DNA of 64,000 bases, from assembly GCA_963828505.1 (NCBI GenBank), contig CAWHFM010000020.1, forward strand, positions 1-64,000. Direction: 5' to 3'. The notes beneath the pieces are model-generated. The model did not search any database, had not been told where the DNA came from, and worked only from the letters and a program-made list of their open reading frames with translations. Positions 8,663-16,803 of the stretch are shown piece after piece (position 1 is the first letter of the stretch; each line of letters starts with the position of its first letter). Source of the DNA: Bog-473 sp963828505 (GTDB lineage Bacteria; Actinomycetota; Acidimicrobiia; Acidimicrobiales; RAAP-2). Position numbers and translations under genes: made by a program.

Positions 8663-10093
8663 TCAGGCGGATACCGGCGGCCGCCGCTCCGCCCAGGGCA
8701 GGACCTGCTCCAGCTGGCCGGCCAGGGAGAGCAACGTCTCCTCGTCGCCGAGGCGGCCGACGAACTGGACGCCGATGGGCAATCCCTCGGCGTTCCAGTG
8801 CAGCGGCAGGGAGATCGCCGGCTGGCCCGTCACGTTGAAGGGCGGCGTGAAGGGCACGTAGGCGGCGGCGCGAATGAGGCCGGCGAGCGGCTCTCCGGGA
8901 GGAGAGTCGAAGGTGCCGAGCCGGGCCGGAGGCTCACCGATGGTCGGGGTGAGGAGGACGTCGACCGTTTCGAAGTACGCGGCGATCTGGCGCGTGGCGC
9001 GCTGCAGCCCTTCCACCGCGGCGAGGTACCGACCGGCGTCGACGGAGCGGCCCAGGGTCACCAGAGCCCAGCTCAACGGCTCCAGGTCGGCCTCGGTGGC
9101 GACGCGTCCGATGCGGTCCTCCCAGACTCCGACGGTCCAGGCGCTACCCGCCGCCCACACGTTGACGAAGTCGCCCGTCAGGGCGTCGGCGTCGACGTCG
9201 AGCACGGCATCCTCAACCCGGTGCCCGAGTGATTCGCAGGACGACGCAGCGGCCAGCGCCGCGTGCACGCAGTCCGCGTGCACGTCGGACCCGGTCGGTG
9301 ACGCGGTCATGATGCCGATCCGCAACCGGGCCGGTACCGACGCGGCGGCGGCGGCGAAGGACGGCCCTCGCCGTGGGGGTGCCCAGTAGGGATCGCCCGG
9401 CACGGACCCGGCCGTGGCGTCGAGGATGGCCGCCGAGTCGCGCACCGAGCGGGTCACGACGTGCTCGCACACGAGGCCGCCCATCATGTCGCCGAGCTGG
9501 GGGGCCAGCGAGTTGCGGGCTCGTGTCGGCTTGAGCCCGACCAACCCGCAGCACGACGCCGGGATGCGGATGGAGCCGCCGCCGTCGTTGGCGTGCGCCG
9601 CCGGCACCATGCCTGCGGCCACCGCGGCCGCGGAGCCTCCCGAGGAACCGCCGGTCGAGCGCTCCGTGTCCCAGGGATTACGCGACGGTCCGAAGCGGCG
9701 CGGCTCGGCCGTCGGCAGGATCCCGAACTCGGACGTGTTCGTCTTGCCGCAGACGACGAAGCCCGCCCTGATGTAGCGCGCCGCCAGCTCCTGGGTCACC
9801 GTGGAGACGTAGTCACCCGAGAGGTTCGTACCCTCCGAGTACGGCGTCCCCGCCAGCTCGGCGCAGAGGTCCTTCAACAGGAAGGGCACACCGCGGAACG
9901 GCCCGTCGGGCAGCGTACCCGCCGCCTCCGCCCGGGCTCGGTCGTACAGCTCGTGGATGATGGCGTTCAGCTGGGGGTTGAGCTTCTCCATGCGAGCGAT
10001 CGCACCGTCCACCAGCTCGGCGGGGGACACCTGTTCGGTGCGGACCAGCTCGGCCTGCCCGGTCGCGTCGAGCCAAGCGATCTCGTCTGCCAT
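8663..10093 (-). CDS. amidase signature-family hydrolase
   Basis: The 476-aa protein is an amidase-signature enzyme hydrolysing carboxamides. The Ser-cisSer-Lys triad is intact: Lys74 in FLLKDL, the cis-Ser in TGGSSGGSAAAVA (Ser151) and the nucleophile in NDGGGSIRIPAS (Ser174). The length and the C-terminal FNVTGQPAISLPLHW segment are typical of AtzF/6-aminohexanoate-type and GatA-like amidases. It is not GatA itself, because no gatB or gatC lies nearby. It converges with the OYE gene (33 bp apart) and shares its direction with hxlR. A second, more divergent amidase lies at 61.3 kb. The natural substrate is unknown. Confidence 0.88.
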   Translation of the reverse strand: MADEIAWLDATGQAELVRTEQVSPAELVDGAIARMEKLNPQLNAIIHELYDRARAEAAGTLPDGPFRGVPFLLKDLCAELAGTPYSEGTNLSGDYVSTVTQELAARYIRAGFVVCGKTNTSEFGILPTAEPRRFGPSRNPWDTERSTGGSSGGSAAAVAAGMVPAAHANDGGGSIRIPASCCGLVGLKPTRARNSLAPQLGDMMGGLVCEHVVTRSVRDSAAILDATAGSVPGDPYWAPPRRGPSFAAAAASVPARLRIGIMTASPTGSDVHADCVHAALAAASSCESLGHRVEDAVLDVDADALTGDFVNVWAAGSAWTVGVWEDRIGRVATEADLEPLSWALVTLGRSVDAGRYLAAVEGLQRATRQIAAYFETVDVLLTPTIGEPPARLGTFDSPPGEPLAGLIRAAAYVPFTPPFNVTGQPAISLPLHWNAEGLPIGVQFVGRLGDEETLLSLAGQLEQVLPWAERRPPVSA

Positions 10094-10158
10094 GAGAGTC
10101 CAAGGTAGCGAGGGCCGGTCGGAGATGCCCGGCGTGGCTCACGCGAGGAATGGACGGG

Positions 10159-10635
10159 TCAGGCCGGGATCGGTGCCGCTTCCTCCGGCCGTTTCGCCCC
10201 GGTACGGACGGCGATGGCCTCGGTGACCGAGATGTCGGCACCGCAGGCCGTGCACCGGCGCCGGTCGTCGAGCTCCCCGCCGCAGCCGCGATGGCGGAGG
10301 ATCATGGGCCGATCACCGACGAGGGCGTGGCGGTCACCCCACTGGAGCAGTGCCACCAGGACGGGCCACAGGTCGGCCCCCTTCTCGGTGAGGCGGTACT
10401 CGGAGCGGACCGGTCGGTCCTGATAAGGCCGCTTCGTCACGATGCCTTGCGATACGAGGCCCTCCAGGCGGTCCTGGAGAACGTTTCGGGCCACACCCAG
10501 ATCACGCTGGATGTCCTCGAAGCGGCGGATGCCCAAGAAGATGTCCCTGATCACCAGCAGCGTCCAGCGTTCCCCGATCACCTCGAGCGTCGAGGCCACC
10601 GGGCAGTACTGGGTGGGGTAGTCCTTCTTCAGCAT
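10159..10635 (-). CDS. HxlR-family winged-helix transcriptional regulator with C-terminal zinc-ribbon-like tail
   Basis: The 158-aa protein has the HxlR/MarR-like winged helix in residues 1-95: CPVASTLEVIGERWTLLVI, RFEDIQRDLGVARNVL and SEYRLTEKG are diagnostic. Beyond it comes RGCGGELDDRRRCTACGA, three cysteines plus a nearby His that could form a zinc ribbon, as seen in a subgroup of actinobacterial HxlR proteins. ATG 10635 is chosen over the TTG one codon upstream. It is transcribed away from the DHA2 pump at 10705, across a 69-bp gap containing a perfect palindrome, so control of that pump is the simplest role. The inducer is unknown. Confidence 0.9.
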   Translation of the reverse strand: MLKKDYPTQYCPVASTLEVIGERWTLLVIRDIFLGIRRFEDIQRDLGVARNVLQDRLEGLVSQGIVTKRPYQDRPVRSEYRLTEKGADLWPVLVALLQWGDRHALVGDRPMILRHRGCGGELDDRRRCTACGADISVTEAIAVRTGAKRPEEAAPIPA

Positions 10636-10668
10636 CAACCCAGTGTATCAACCTTTTTTCGTCAGTGG

Positions 10669-10683
10669 GTTGCTTCAAGCAAC
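10669..10683. promoter_or_regulatory. perfect palindrome, probable HxlR operator
   Basis: GTTGCTT-C-AAGCAAC is a perfect 7+1+7 inverted repeat in the gap between the divergent hxlR and MFS genes. HxlR-type dimers bind short palindromes of about this size near their own promoters. TTGCTT at 10670-10675 could also serve as a -35 element for the transporter, with TTAGAG (10691-10696) as -10, which would place the transcript start almost at the ATG. Operator and promoter would then overlap, as expected for repression. This is inference from position and symmetry. Confidence 0.5.
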
Positions 10684-10704
10684 TTTCTTGTTAGAGTTCG
10701 TTGC

Positions 10705-12288
10705 ATGACACTACCTACGGTGGGAACGGCGGAGGCGGCGACGACGGGTGGCAGGGGACGGGAGCGGCCGGTCCTGACGGCGCTGATCGTCCTCACGGGC
10801 GTGTTCCTCTCGTCGCTCGACCTCTTCATCGTGAACATCGCCTTTCCGAGCATCTCCAAGGCGTACCACGGGGAGAGCCTCAGCTCGCTGTCGTGGGTGC
10901 TGAGCGCCTACACGATCGTCTTCGCGGCCGTACTCGTCCCCGCCGGCCGGTGGGCGGACCGGGCCGGGCGCAAGCGAGCCTTCCTCCTCGGACTCGCCAT
11001 CTTCACCACCTCGTCCGCGCTGTGTGCCATTGCACCGTCTCTCGACTTCCTCGTGGGCGCCCGTGTGCTTCAGGCTGTAGGCGGCGCTCTGATGCTGCCG
11101 ACCTCGCTCGGCCTGCTGCTCCCGGCCTTCGGGCCCGAGCGCAAGGGCGCGGCGATCGGGCTGTGGTCGGCGGTCGGCGGGGCGGCAGCCGCGCTCGGTC
11201 CACCGATCGGGGGGCTGCTCGTCCAGGTGAGCTGGCGCTGGGTCTTCCTCGTGAACCTCCCGTTCAGCCTGCTGGCGCTCTTCTTCGGCGTTCGGCTCCT
11301 GCACGAGGTCCGCGACCCCGAGGCCCACAAATCGGACCTGCTGGGCGCGGCGCTCCTCACCGTGTCCGTCGCCAGCCTGGTGGCCGCCATCGTCGAGGGT
11401 TCGGACTGGGGCTGGACCAGCGCCCGGATCATCGGAACGTTCGCGCTGGCCGCCGTCTCCGGCACCTGGCTGGTCCTGCGCTCCTTCCGCCACCCCAACC
11501 CGGTGATTGAGCCGGCGGTGATCCGTCACCGCGCCGTCGCGCTGGCCGACCTGAGCTCTCTCGCCTTCTTCGGGGGGTTCGGGGCGCTGGTGCTCGGCGG
11601 GGTCCTCTTCCTCACCGGCGTCTGGCACGAGTCGGTGCTGCGGGCCGGCTTCCTCATCGCCCCGGGGCCGCTCCTGGCCGGTCTGGCCGCGTTCCCCGGA
11701 GGTCTGCTCGGGGCGCGTCTCGGGCACCGGGCGGTCGGAACCGCGGGCTCGTTGCTTTTCGCCTCCGGCGGGGTGTGGTGGATCACCCATGTCGGCACGT
11801 CGCCGGACTATGTGGGCGCGTACCTGCCGGGCAGCCTCCTCAGCGGGCTCGGCGTCGGCCTGATGCTGCCCTCGCTCGGCGGCGCGGCGACGGCGCCGCT
11901 TCCGCCCAAGCGATTCGCCACCGGGTCGGCCCTCTACGCCATGTCGCGCCAGATCGGCATCGCGCTGGGGGTGGCATGCCTCGTGGCCATCCTCGGTTCC
12001 TCGGGCGCCGTGCCGAGCGTGACGTCCTTCCACCACGCCTGGGTGTTCATGATCGCCTGCAGCCTGCTGGCCGGGGCCGTGCTCCAGGGGATCGGCGCCC
12101 CGGCGACCGAGGTCGCGGACGCCACCGCGGACGAGACCTTGGACGCCCCCCAGCCGGCGCCATGGGTCCGGCCGACGAGCTCACCGCCCCTATCCCCTTC
12201 TGCCGCGCCGCTAGCTCCCGCCATCTCCGCTGCGGTGACCTCTTCCTACGTCGAGGGTGCGGGACCGCGCATCTCGGGCGGCAGGTAG
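10705..12288 (+). CDS. MFS efflux transporter, DHA2-like, HxlR-linked
   Basis: The 527-aa membrane protein has 14 likely helices and the DHA2 landmarks SLDLFIVNIAFPSIS in helix 1, GRWADRAGRKRAF in the 2-3 loop, ARVLQAVGGALMLPTSLGLL and VGGAAAALGPPIGGLL (motif C). After the last helix the C-terminus is a long Pro/Ala/Ser tail. The gene is divergent from hxlR and has no Shine-Dalgarno sequence before ATG 10705, which suggests a leaderless or very short leader transcript. Its 3' end overlaps the convergent kinase-like gene by 43 bp. It is paralogous in type to the pump at 5.8 kb, but the sequences differ clearly. Drug or metabolite export is inferred from family. Confidence 0.88.
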   Translation: MTLPTVGTAEAATTGGRGRERPVLTALIVLTGVFLSSLDLFIVNIAFPSISKAYHGESLSSLSWVLSAYTIVFAAVLVPAGRWADRAGRKRAFLLGLAIFTTSSALCAIAPSLDFLVGARVLQAVGGALMLPTSLGLLLPAFGPERKGAAIGLWSAVGGAAAALGPPIGGLLVQVSWRWVFLVNLPFSLLALFFGVRLLHEVRDPEAHKSDLLGAALLTVSVASLVAAIVEGSDWGWTSARIIGTFALAAVSGTWLVLRSFRHPNPVIEPAVIRHRAVALADLSSLAFFGGFGALVLGGVLFLTGVWHESVLRAGFLIAPGPLLAGLAAFPGGLLGARLGHRAVGTAGSLLFASGGVWWITHVGTSPDYVGAYLPGSLLSGLGVGLMLPSLGGAATAPLPPKRFATGSALYAMSRQIGIALGVACLVAILGSSGAVPSVTSFHHAWVFMIACSLLAGAVLQGIGAPATEVADATADETLDAPQPAPWVRPTSSPPLSPSAAPLAPAISAAVTSSYVEGAGPRISGGR

Positions 12289-13718
12289 GAGGGGTTCGCC
12301 ACCAGAAGTTGGTCGCGGGCCCAGGCGGCGAGGGCGGGCGCCACCCCAGTCCAGTCGCCGTCGAGGGCGCCGGAGCGGATGGCGGCGGCGAGCGCGGCGG
12401 CGTCGTCGAAGCCGAGGCCGGCCAGGCGGACGGCGTGCGCCGCGACGAGGTCTGCACCGAACCGGAGCTCGCGCTCGACGACGGCGACCGCGTTGCGCAG
12501 CACCCTGGTCTCGAAGCGCGCACCGACTGAGCCTGACGGATCCCCGGCGGGCGATTCGTCGGCTACCTCACGGTCCAGTTGCTCGCGCACGGCCTCGGCC
12601 AGCTCCACCGCCGTCGGCCGGCCGAACGGCGACACCGCGCCGGCCGCCGCGCCGGGTCCGGCGGGAGGAGGCGGTGTCACCCCGAGGAGGACCATCAGAT
12701 CCCATTCGCTCTCACACACGCGCCGTCCGATCGCGGCCAGCTCGACCGAGCGCGTGGCGCCGCTCAGGTGGGCCGAGGCCTGGAGCGCGCAGATCGTCGC
12801 CCACTTGACGGTGGCGTAGACCTGCCACCAGTGGACGGTGCCGGGGTCGACGGGCGCGGCGCCGGCGGCGGCGTAGGCGTCGAGGAGCTCGGGCAGCGTG
12901 CCGAAACCCCCCACCTCGGGGGCGCGGCCGAAACGCCAGGCCGGGGCGCTCAGCCACCCGAGATCCTCGGCCGGGTCGCCGGCATGCGCCAGCTCCCAGT
13001 CGAGCACGCCGCGCAGGCCATCCGGCCCGACCAGGAGGTTGCCGAGCCGGAAGTCCCCGTGCACCGTCGTCGGCGCGCCGGCAGGCGGTCGCTGGGCGTC
13101 GAGCCAACGCGCGCCCAGCTCGAGGGCCGGACGGACCTCGCCGAGCAGATCGAGCCACGGGAGGGGGTCGGCGAACGGGTCCGCCGGCGCCAGGCCCTCG
13201 ATGGCAGTCGGGTCGATGCCGTGCACGCCGGCCAGGGCCTGAGCGCACTGAGCGGTGAGCGCGGCGCGGGCGGCACCGAAGCGGTCGTCGCGCAGGATGC
13301 GCCGGGGGATGGTCTCGCCCTCGAGGTGCTCGACGACTATCCAGCTTGGGCCCAGGGGATCGGCGTCGGCGTCGGCCGGGTGGGCGCCGGCGATGTGGGC
13401 GTCGGCGGTGGTGTCGGCGGCGGCGGCCACCACCGAGGGCACGGGGACGCCCGCCGCGGCGGCGGCGCGCAGGAGCGATGCCTCCGTGCGGACCCGGCCC
13501 CGCTGGGCCCCGCGGCGGGCCCGGTCGATCTGGACGACCAGGCGCCGGTGGCGGGAGGCGGAGTCCGAGTCCACGTCGAGGTCGAAGGCGCTGGTGACGC
13601 GCGACGCACCGCCCGCGAGGCGCCGGAAGTCCCGCACGGTGCCGCCCAGGCGACGACCGAGGGCGACCGCGATCTCGTCCTGACTCGGAAGACCGGGTCT
13701 GTGCTGGCGCTCGGACAC
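12246..13718 (-). CDS. APH-like phosphotransferase (aminoglycoside phosphotransferase superfamily)
   Basis: The 490-aa protein has the choline/aminoglycoside kinase fold. The catalytic loop is HGDFRLGNLLV and the metal-binding segment VLDWELAHAGDPAEDLGWL; a lysine-like N-lobe region precedes SWIVVEHLEGETIPRRI. Residues beyond about 370 form an extra Ala-rich helical domain. This architecture resembles the ACAD10/11-type and LvaA-type kinases that phosphorylate hydroxyacyl-CoA rather than true aminoglycoside resistance enzymes. GTG 13718 is favoured because it lies just after the stop of the upstream gene (13726), giving a 7-bp junction. It is last of a tight operon SDR, uncharacterised gene, kinase. 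The substrate is an inference. Confidence 0.82.
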   Translation of the reverse strand: MSERQHRPGLPSQDEIAVALGRRLGGTVRDFRRLAGGASRVTSAFDLDVDSDSASRHRRLVVQIDRARRGAQRGRVRTEASLLRAAAAAGVPVPSVVAAAADTTADAHIAGAHPADADADPLGPSWIVVEHLEGETIPRRILRDDRFGAARAALTAQCAQALAGVHGIDPTAIEGLAPADPFADPLPWLDLLGEVRPALELGARWLDAQRPPAGAPTTVHGDFRLGNLLVGPDGLRGVLDWELAHAGDPAEDLGWLSAPAWRFGRAPEVGGFGTLPELLDAYAAAGAAPVDPGTVHWWQVYATVKWATICALQASAHLSGATRSVELAAIGRRVCESEWDLMVLLGVTPPPPAGPGAAAGAVSPFGRPTAVELAEAVREQLDREVADESPAGDPSGSVGARFETRVLRNAVAVVERELRFGADLVAAHAVRLAGLGFDDAAALAAAIRSGALDGDWTGVAPALAAWARDQLLVANPSYLPPEMRGPAPST

Positions 13719-13725
13719 CGGACGC

Positions 13726-14776
13726 CTACTCGACCGGAACGACCGGCCTCCCGGCGGCATCGAGCTGGTGCAGGTACTCGCAGATGCCGTAGCCGGCGCG
13801 CTCGGGACCGGCGGGGTCGGCGTAGACGAAGCGGGCTAGACCCTCGTTCACCATGGTGCCGCCGGCCTGGCCGATATCGGCCACCCGCAGGACCTCGCCG
13901 CGCAACGGGTGGGTGCGGCCGGACTTGTCGACGACGTCGAGGTGCACGACGCGGTGCGTGACGCCGTCGTCGGCCAGCTCCGTGCGCACCCGCCACTCGG
14001 CCACCGACGTCGCCCTCCCGTCGTGCCACACCCAGCCGCGATGGAGGTCTCCGGCGCCGGTCCCGAGGCGGATGCCGCCGAAGTGGGTGTCGTCGCCGAC
14101 GTTGATGGAGAACCAGCGCCACATCGTGGGCCCGCCCCAGCGCCTCGGGCCCCAGGAGCGGTCGCGGTTGCCGTGGGCCCCCCGCCATCCCGAGCGCGGT
14201 TCCGTCCACGGTGAGGGTCCCGCTCCAGCGGCCCGCCTGCTCGAGGTGGCCCTTGCCGACGGTGCCCGCCGCGTGTGCGGCCTGGGCCGACTTCGGGCCG
14301 CCGCCGCCCTGACCGTCCGTGCCGATCGCAGGGGTGACGGCATCGAAACGCACGTCGAGGACGACCGGGACCAGCCGCTCGGCCCGTTCGGCGCCGCGTG
14401 CGGACGCGGATGCGCCGTTCCCGTCGGCGGCACCGGAACCGGGCCGGGAGCAGGGACGGGCGCGCACCTCGCCCTCCATGGTCAGGCGCCAGGACTGCAG
14501 CGCCTCGAGCATCTCGTAGCGCACATCCCCCACCTCGAGCACGGTGTCGACCATCTCGTGCTGCTCCTGCACCGAGCGGTACTCACCGAGATCCCCGTCG
14601 GGCAGCCACAGGGACAGTCCGACGTCCATCGTCCCCTCGTTGGGCCGGATGCCGACGCGGCTGAAGAATCCCGAATCCGTGTCCGGGTCGTAGGCATTGA
14701 AGTAGTAGGACTCGCTCCACGCCGAATCCCCCTCGACGGGGTGGGCATAGTCGTGACGCGCCTCGAGGATGGGCAT
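13726..14776 (-). pseudogene. uncharacterised protein of a kinase/SDR-linked family, interrupted by a frameshift
   Basis: From ATG 14776 the frame reads through HDYAHPVEGDSAWSESYYFN and GFFSRVGIRPNEGTMD up to WSGTLTVDGTALGMA. The natural continuation, AHGNRDRSWGPRRWGGPT then WRWFSINVGDDTHFGG to a stop at 13726, lies in another frame. The switch falls in a run of six C on the plus strand at 14178-14183; five would restore one 349-350-aa protein. The join is convincing because both halves look like one beta-rich family with an RDRSWG motif (I associate it with the DUF7064/DUF7065 type, from memory). It sits 3 bp after the SDR stop and 7 bp before the kinase. It could be a recent null mutation or a homopolymer sequencing error. 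Confidence 0.72.
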
Positions 14777-14779
14777 GCC

Positions 14780-15637
14780 CTACACCATTGTCTGTCCGGC
14801 GCTGACGTTCAACGCCTCCCCGGTGACCCCGCGGGCTTCCTCGGAGAGGAGCCAGCAGATCGCGGCGGCGATCTCGTCCGCGTCCTGGAGCCGGCCGAGC
14901 GGGATCTCCCGGGCGATCCACTGCGCCATGCGCTTGGGGCCGCCCTGGAGCACCTCGAACATGCCGTCGCGATTGAGCAGATCGGTGTCGACCGTGCCGG
15001 GACACACGGCGTTGACCGAGATGCCCGCCGGACCGAGCTCGGCGGCCATGGTCTGGGTGAGGAGGATCACTCCGGCCTTGGCCGCGCAGTAGGCGCCGAG
15101 AAACGGGAAGGCGCGCTTTCCGGCCTGGCTCGACACATTGCAGATCCGGCCTCCCGTGCCCGCCTCCATCATCCGGGCCGCGCAGGCCTTGGACACCAGC
15201 CAGGTGCCGATGACGTTCACGTCGAGCACCCGGCGGAACTCAGCCGCAGTGACGTCGAGCAGCGGCCCCAGACCGAAACCGGGACCGCTCCCACCGGCGA
15301 CGTTGGCCACCAGGGTGACCGTCCCGAGCTGCTCGGTGGCCTGCGCCACGGCGAGCTCGACGGCGACCTCGTCGGAGACGTCGGCCTCGAGCGTGACGGC
15401 CCGGACGCCGAGCGCTTCGATCTCGGCCTTGAGCGCGACGAGGTCGTCGGAGCCGGCGGTGCCGTGGTCGGGCGCCTCGGCGTAGGGACGGGCGATGTCG
15501 AGGCAGGCGACGTCGGCTCCGCCGGCGGCCAGGCGCAGGGCGGTGGACCGCCCGATGCCGCGAGGCCGGGCGGCGCCCGTCACCAGCGCGACCCGGCCTC
15601 CGAAGAGGCGCCCCGTGGGTGCGTGTGTGAGACTCAC
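14780..15637 (-). CDS. short-chain dehydrogenase/reductase (SDR)
   Basis: The 285-aa classical SDR has the cofactor loop VTGAARPRGIGRS (residues 19-31), Asp47 after the second strand, which suggests NAD(H) preference, NVAGG, and the catalytic Ser170-Tyr183-Lys187 set in NVSSQAG and YCAAK. The start is GTG 15637 with GCGAGG immediately upstream; no later start leaves the Rossmann strand intact. It leads the minus-strand operon with the uncharacterised gene and the APH-like kinase. An upstream insertion relative to typical SDRs (PYAEAPDHGTAGSDD) is seen in mycofactocin- or dehydrogenase-like relatives. It oxidises a secondary alcohol or reduces a ketone; the substrate is unknown. Confidence 0.9.
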   Translation of the reverse strand: MSLTHAPTGRLFGGRVALVTGAARPRGIGRSTALRLAAGGADVACLDIARPYAEAPDHGTAGSDDLVALKAEIEALGVRAVTLEADVSDEVAVELAVAQATEQLGTVTLVANVAGGSGPGFGLGPLLDVTAAEFRRVLDVNVIGTWLVSKACAARMMEAGTGGRICNVSSQAGKRAFPFLGAYCAAKAGVILLTQTMAAELGPAGISVNAVCPGTVDTDLLNRDGMFEVLQGGPKRMAQWIAREIPLGRLQDADEIAAAICWLLSEEARGVTGEALNVSAGQTMV

Positions 15638-15675
15638 CTCGCAACCGTAACGGGGTGGGATGGCGTGATGCCGGC

Positions 15676-16743
15676 ATGAAAGCGGCGGTGACGAGGAAGG
15701 GCGCGCTGGTGGTCGACGACGTTCCCGAGGCGGTGCCGTCCTCGGGCCACGTCGTGGCCCGCTCCCTGGCGGCAGGGATCTGCGGTTCGGACCTCCACGC
15801 GCTGGGCGACTTCGCGCACTTCACCACCCTCATGGGCTCGGTCGGCGCGCCCGCCCTCGACCCCGCGGCCGACTGCGTGTTCGGCCACGAGTTCTGCGCC
15901 GAGATCGTCGAGCACGGGCCGGACACCGCGGGCACCCTCCCCGTCGGGACGCGCGTGTGCTCGGTCCCCATCGTCGTCGGCCCGACCGGCCTGGAGCAGA
16001 TCGGCTACTCCAACGCGTACCCCGGGGCACTGGCCGAGCGTTTCGTGCTCCAGGAGCTGCTGCTCGTCCCGGTGCCCGACTCGGTCCCGACCGAACTGGC
16101 CGCGCTGACCGAGCCGCTCGCCGTGGGCGAGCACGCGGTGGGACTGGCCGGCCTCACCGAGCGCCAGCCGTGCCTCGTGGTCGGGTGCGGGCCAGTGGGT
16201 CTCGCCGTCGTCGCCGCGCTGAAGGGCCGAGGCCACGGTCCGGTCCTGGCGGCCGACTTCTCGCCGACGCGGCGCCGGCTAGCCGAGGCCTTCGGGGCCG
16301 ACGAGGTGCTCGACCCGGCCGAGGGGTCCCCGCACGAGCGCTGGCCCGACTTCGGCGTGGCCCGGACGGTCATGGAGCGCATCGCCGCCGCCATGAGCGG
16401 CGCGACGGTGCCGGACCCTGTCGTCTTCGAGGCGGTGGGCCTGCCGGGCATGCTCCAGTCCCTCATCGCCGAAGCGCCACCGCGGAGCCGCATCGTCGTC
16501 GTCGGGGTGTGCATGCAGACCGATGCCATCGAACCCTTCATGGCCGTGACGAAGGAGATGGAGCTGCGCTTCTCGTTCGGCTACACGCCGGCCGAGTTCA
16601 CGGCGACGCTCGAGCGGCTGGCGACAGGGGTTCCGGGCGCCGACGCGCTGGTGACGTCGACGGTGGACTTGGCCGGCGCTCCCGGCGCCTTCGAGACGCT
16701 GCGCACACCGGGCGAGCAGGGCAAGATCCTGGTGAGCCCGTGA
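15676..16743 (+). CDS. zinc-type medium-chain alcohol dehydrogenase
   Basis: The 355-aa MDR-family enzyme shows the catalytic zinc ligand Cys36 in GICGSDLH and the GHE pair (His71-Glu72), and a Rossmann GCGPVGLAVV for NAD(P). The structural-zinc four-cysteine lobe is absent: the segment after GTRVCSVPIVV has no CxxCxxC pattern. It therefore belongs to the single-zinc branch, such as polyol- or threonine-dehydrogenase relatives. ATG 15676 is taken; an in-frame ATG seven codons earlier (15655) is possible. It diverges from the SDR gene with only 38 bp between starts, so both promoters overlap. It is followed by the luciferase-like monooxygenase after 60 bp, probably in one transcript. Confidence 0.88.
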   Translation: MKAAVTRKGALVVDDVPEAVPSSGHVVARSLAAGICGSDLHALGDFAHFTTLMGSVGAPALDPAADCVFGHEFCAEIVEHGPDTAGTLPVGTRVCSVPIVVGPTGLEQIGYSNAYPGALAERFVLQELLLVPVPDSVPTELAALTEPLAVGEHAVGLAGLTERQPCLVVGCGPVGLAVVAALKGRGHGPVLAADFSPTRRRLAEAFGADEVLDPAEGSPHERWPDFGVARTVMERIAAAMSGATVPDPVVFEAVGLPGMLQSLIAEAPPRSRIVVVGVCMQTDAIEPFMAVTKEMELRFSFGYTPAEFTATLERLATGVPGADALVTSTVDLAGAPGAFETLRTPGEQGKILVSP

Positions 16744-16803
16744 GGGGACCGGCCATGGCACCTGAAATACGAGATACGAGACACGGAGACGACACGGAGA
16801 GCA

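Noticed and set aside
8663..10093. GatA subunit of the aminoacyl-tRNA amidotransferase
   Set aside because: No gatB or gatC nearby, and the C-terminal region resembles general amidases.
12246..13718. Aminoglycoside resistance gene
   Set aside because: The fold is APH-like, but the operon partners and extra C-terminal domain fit a metabolic kinase; no resistance context is present.
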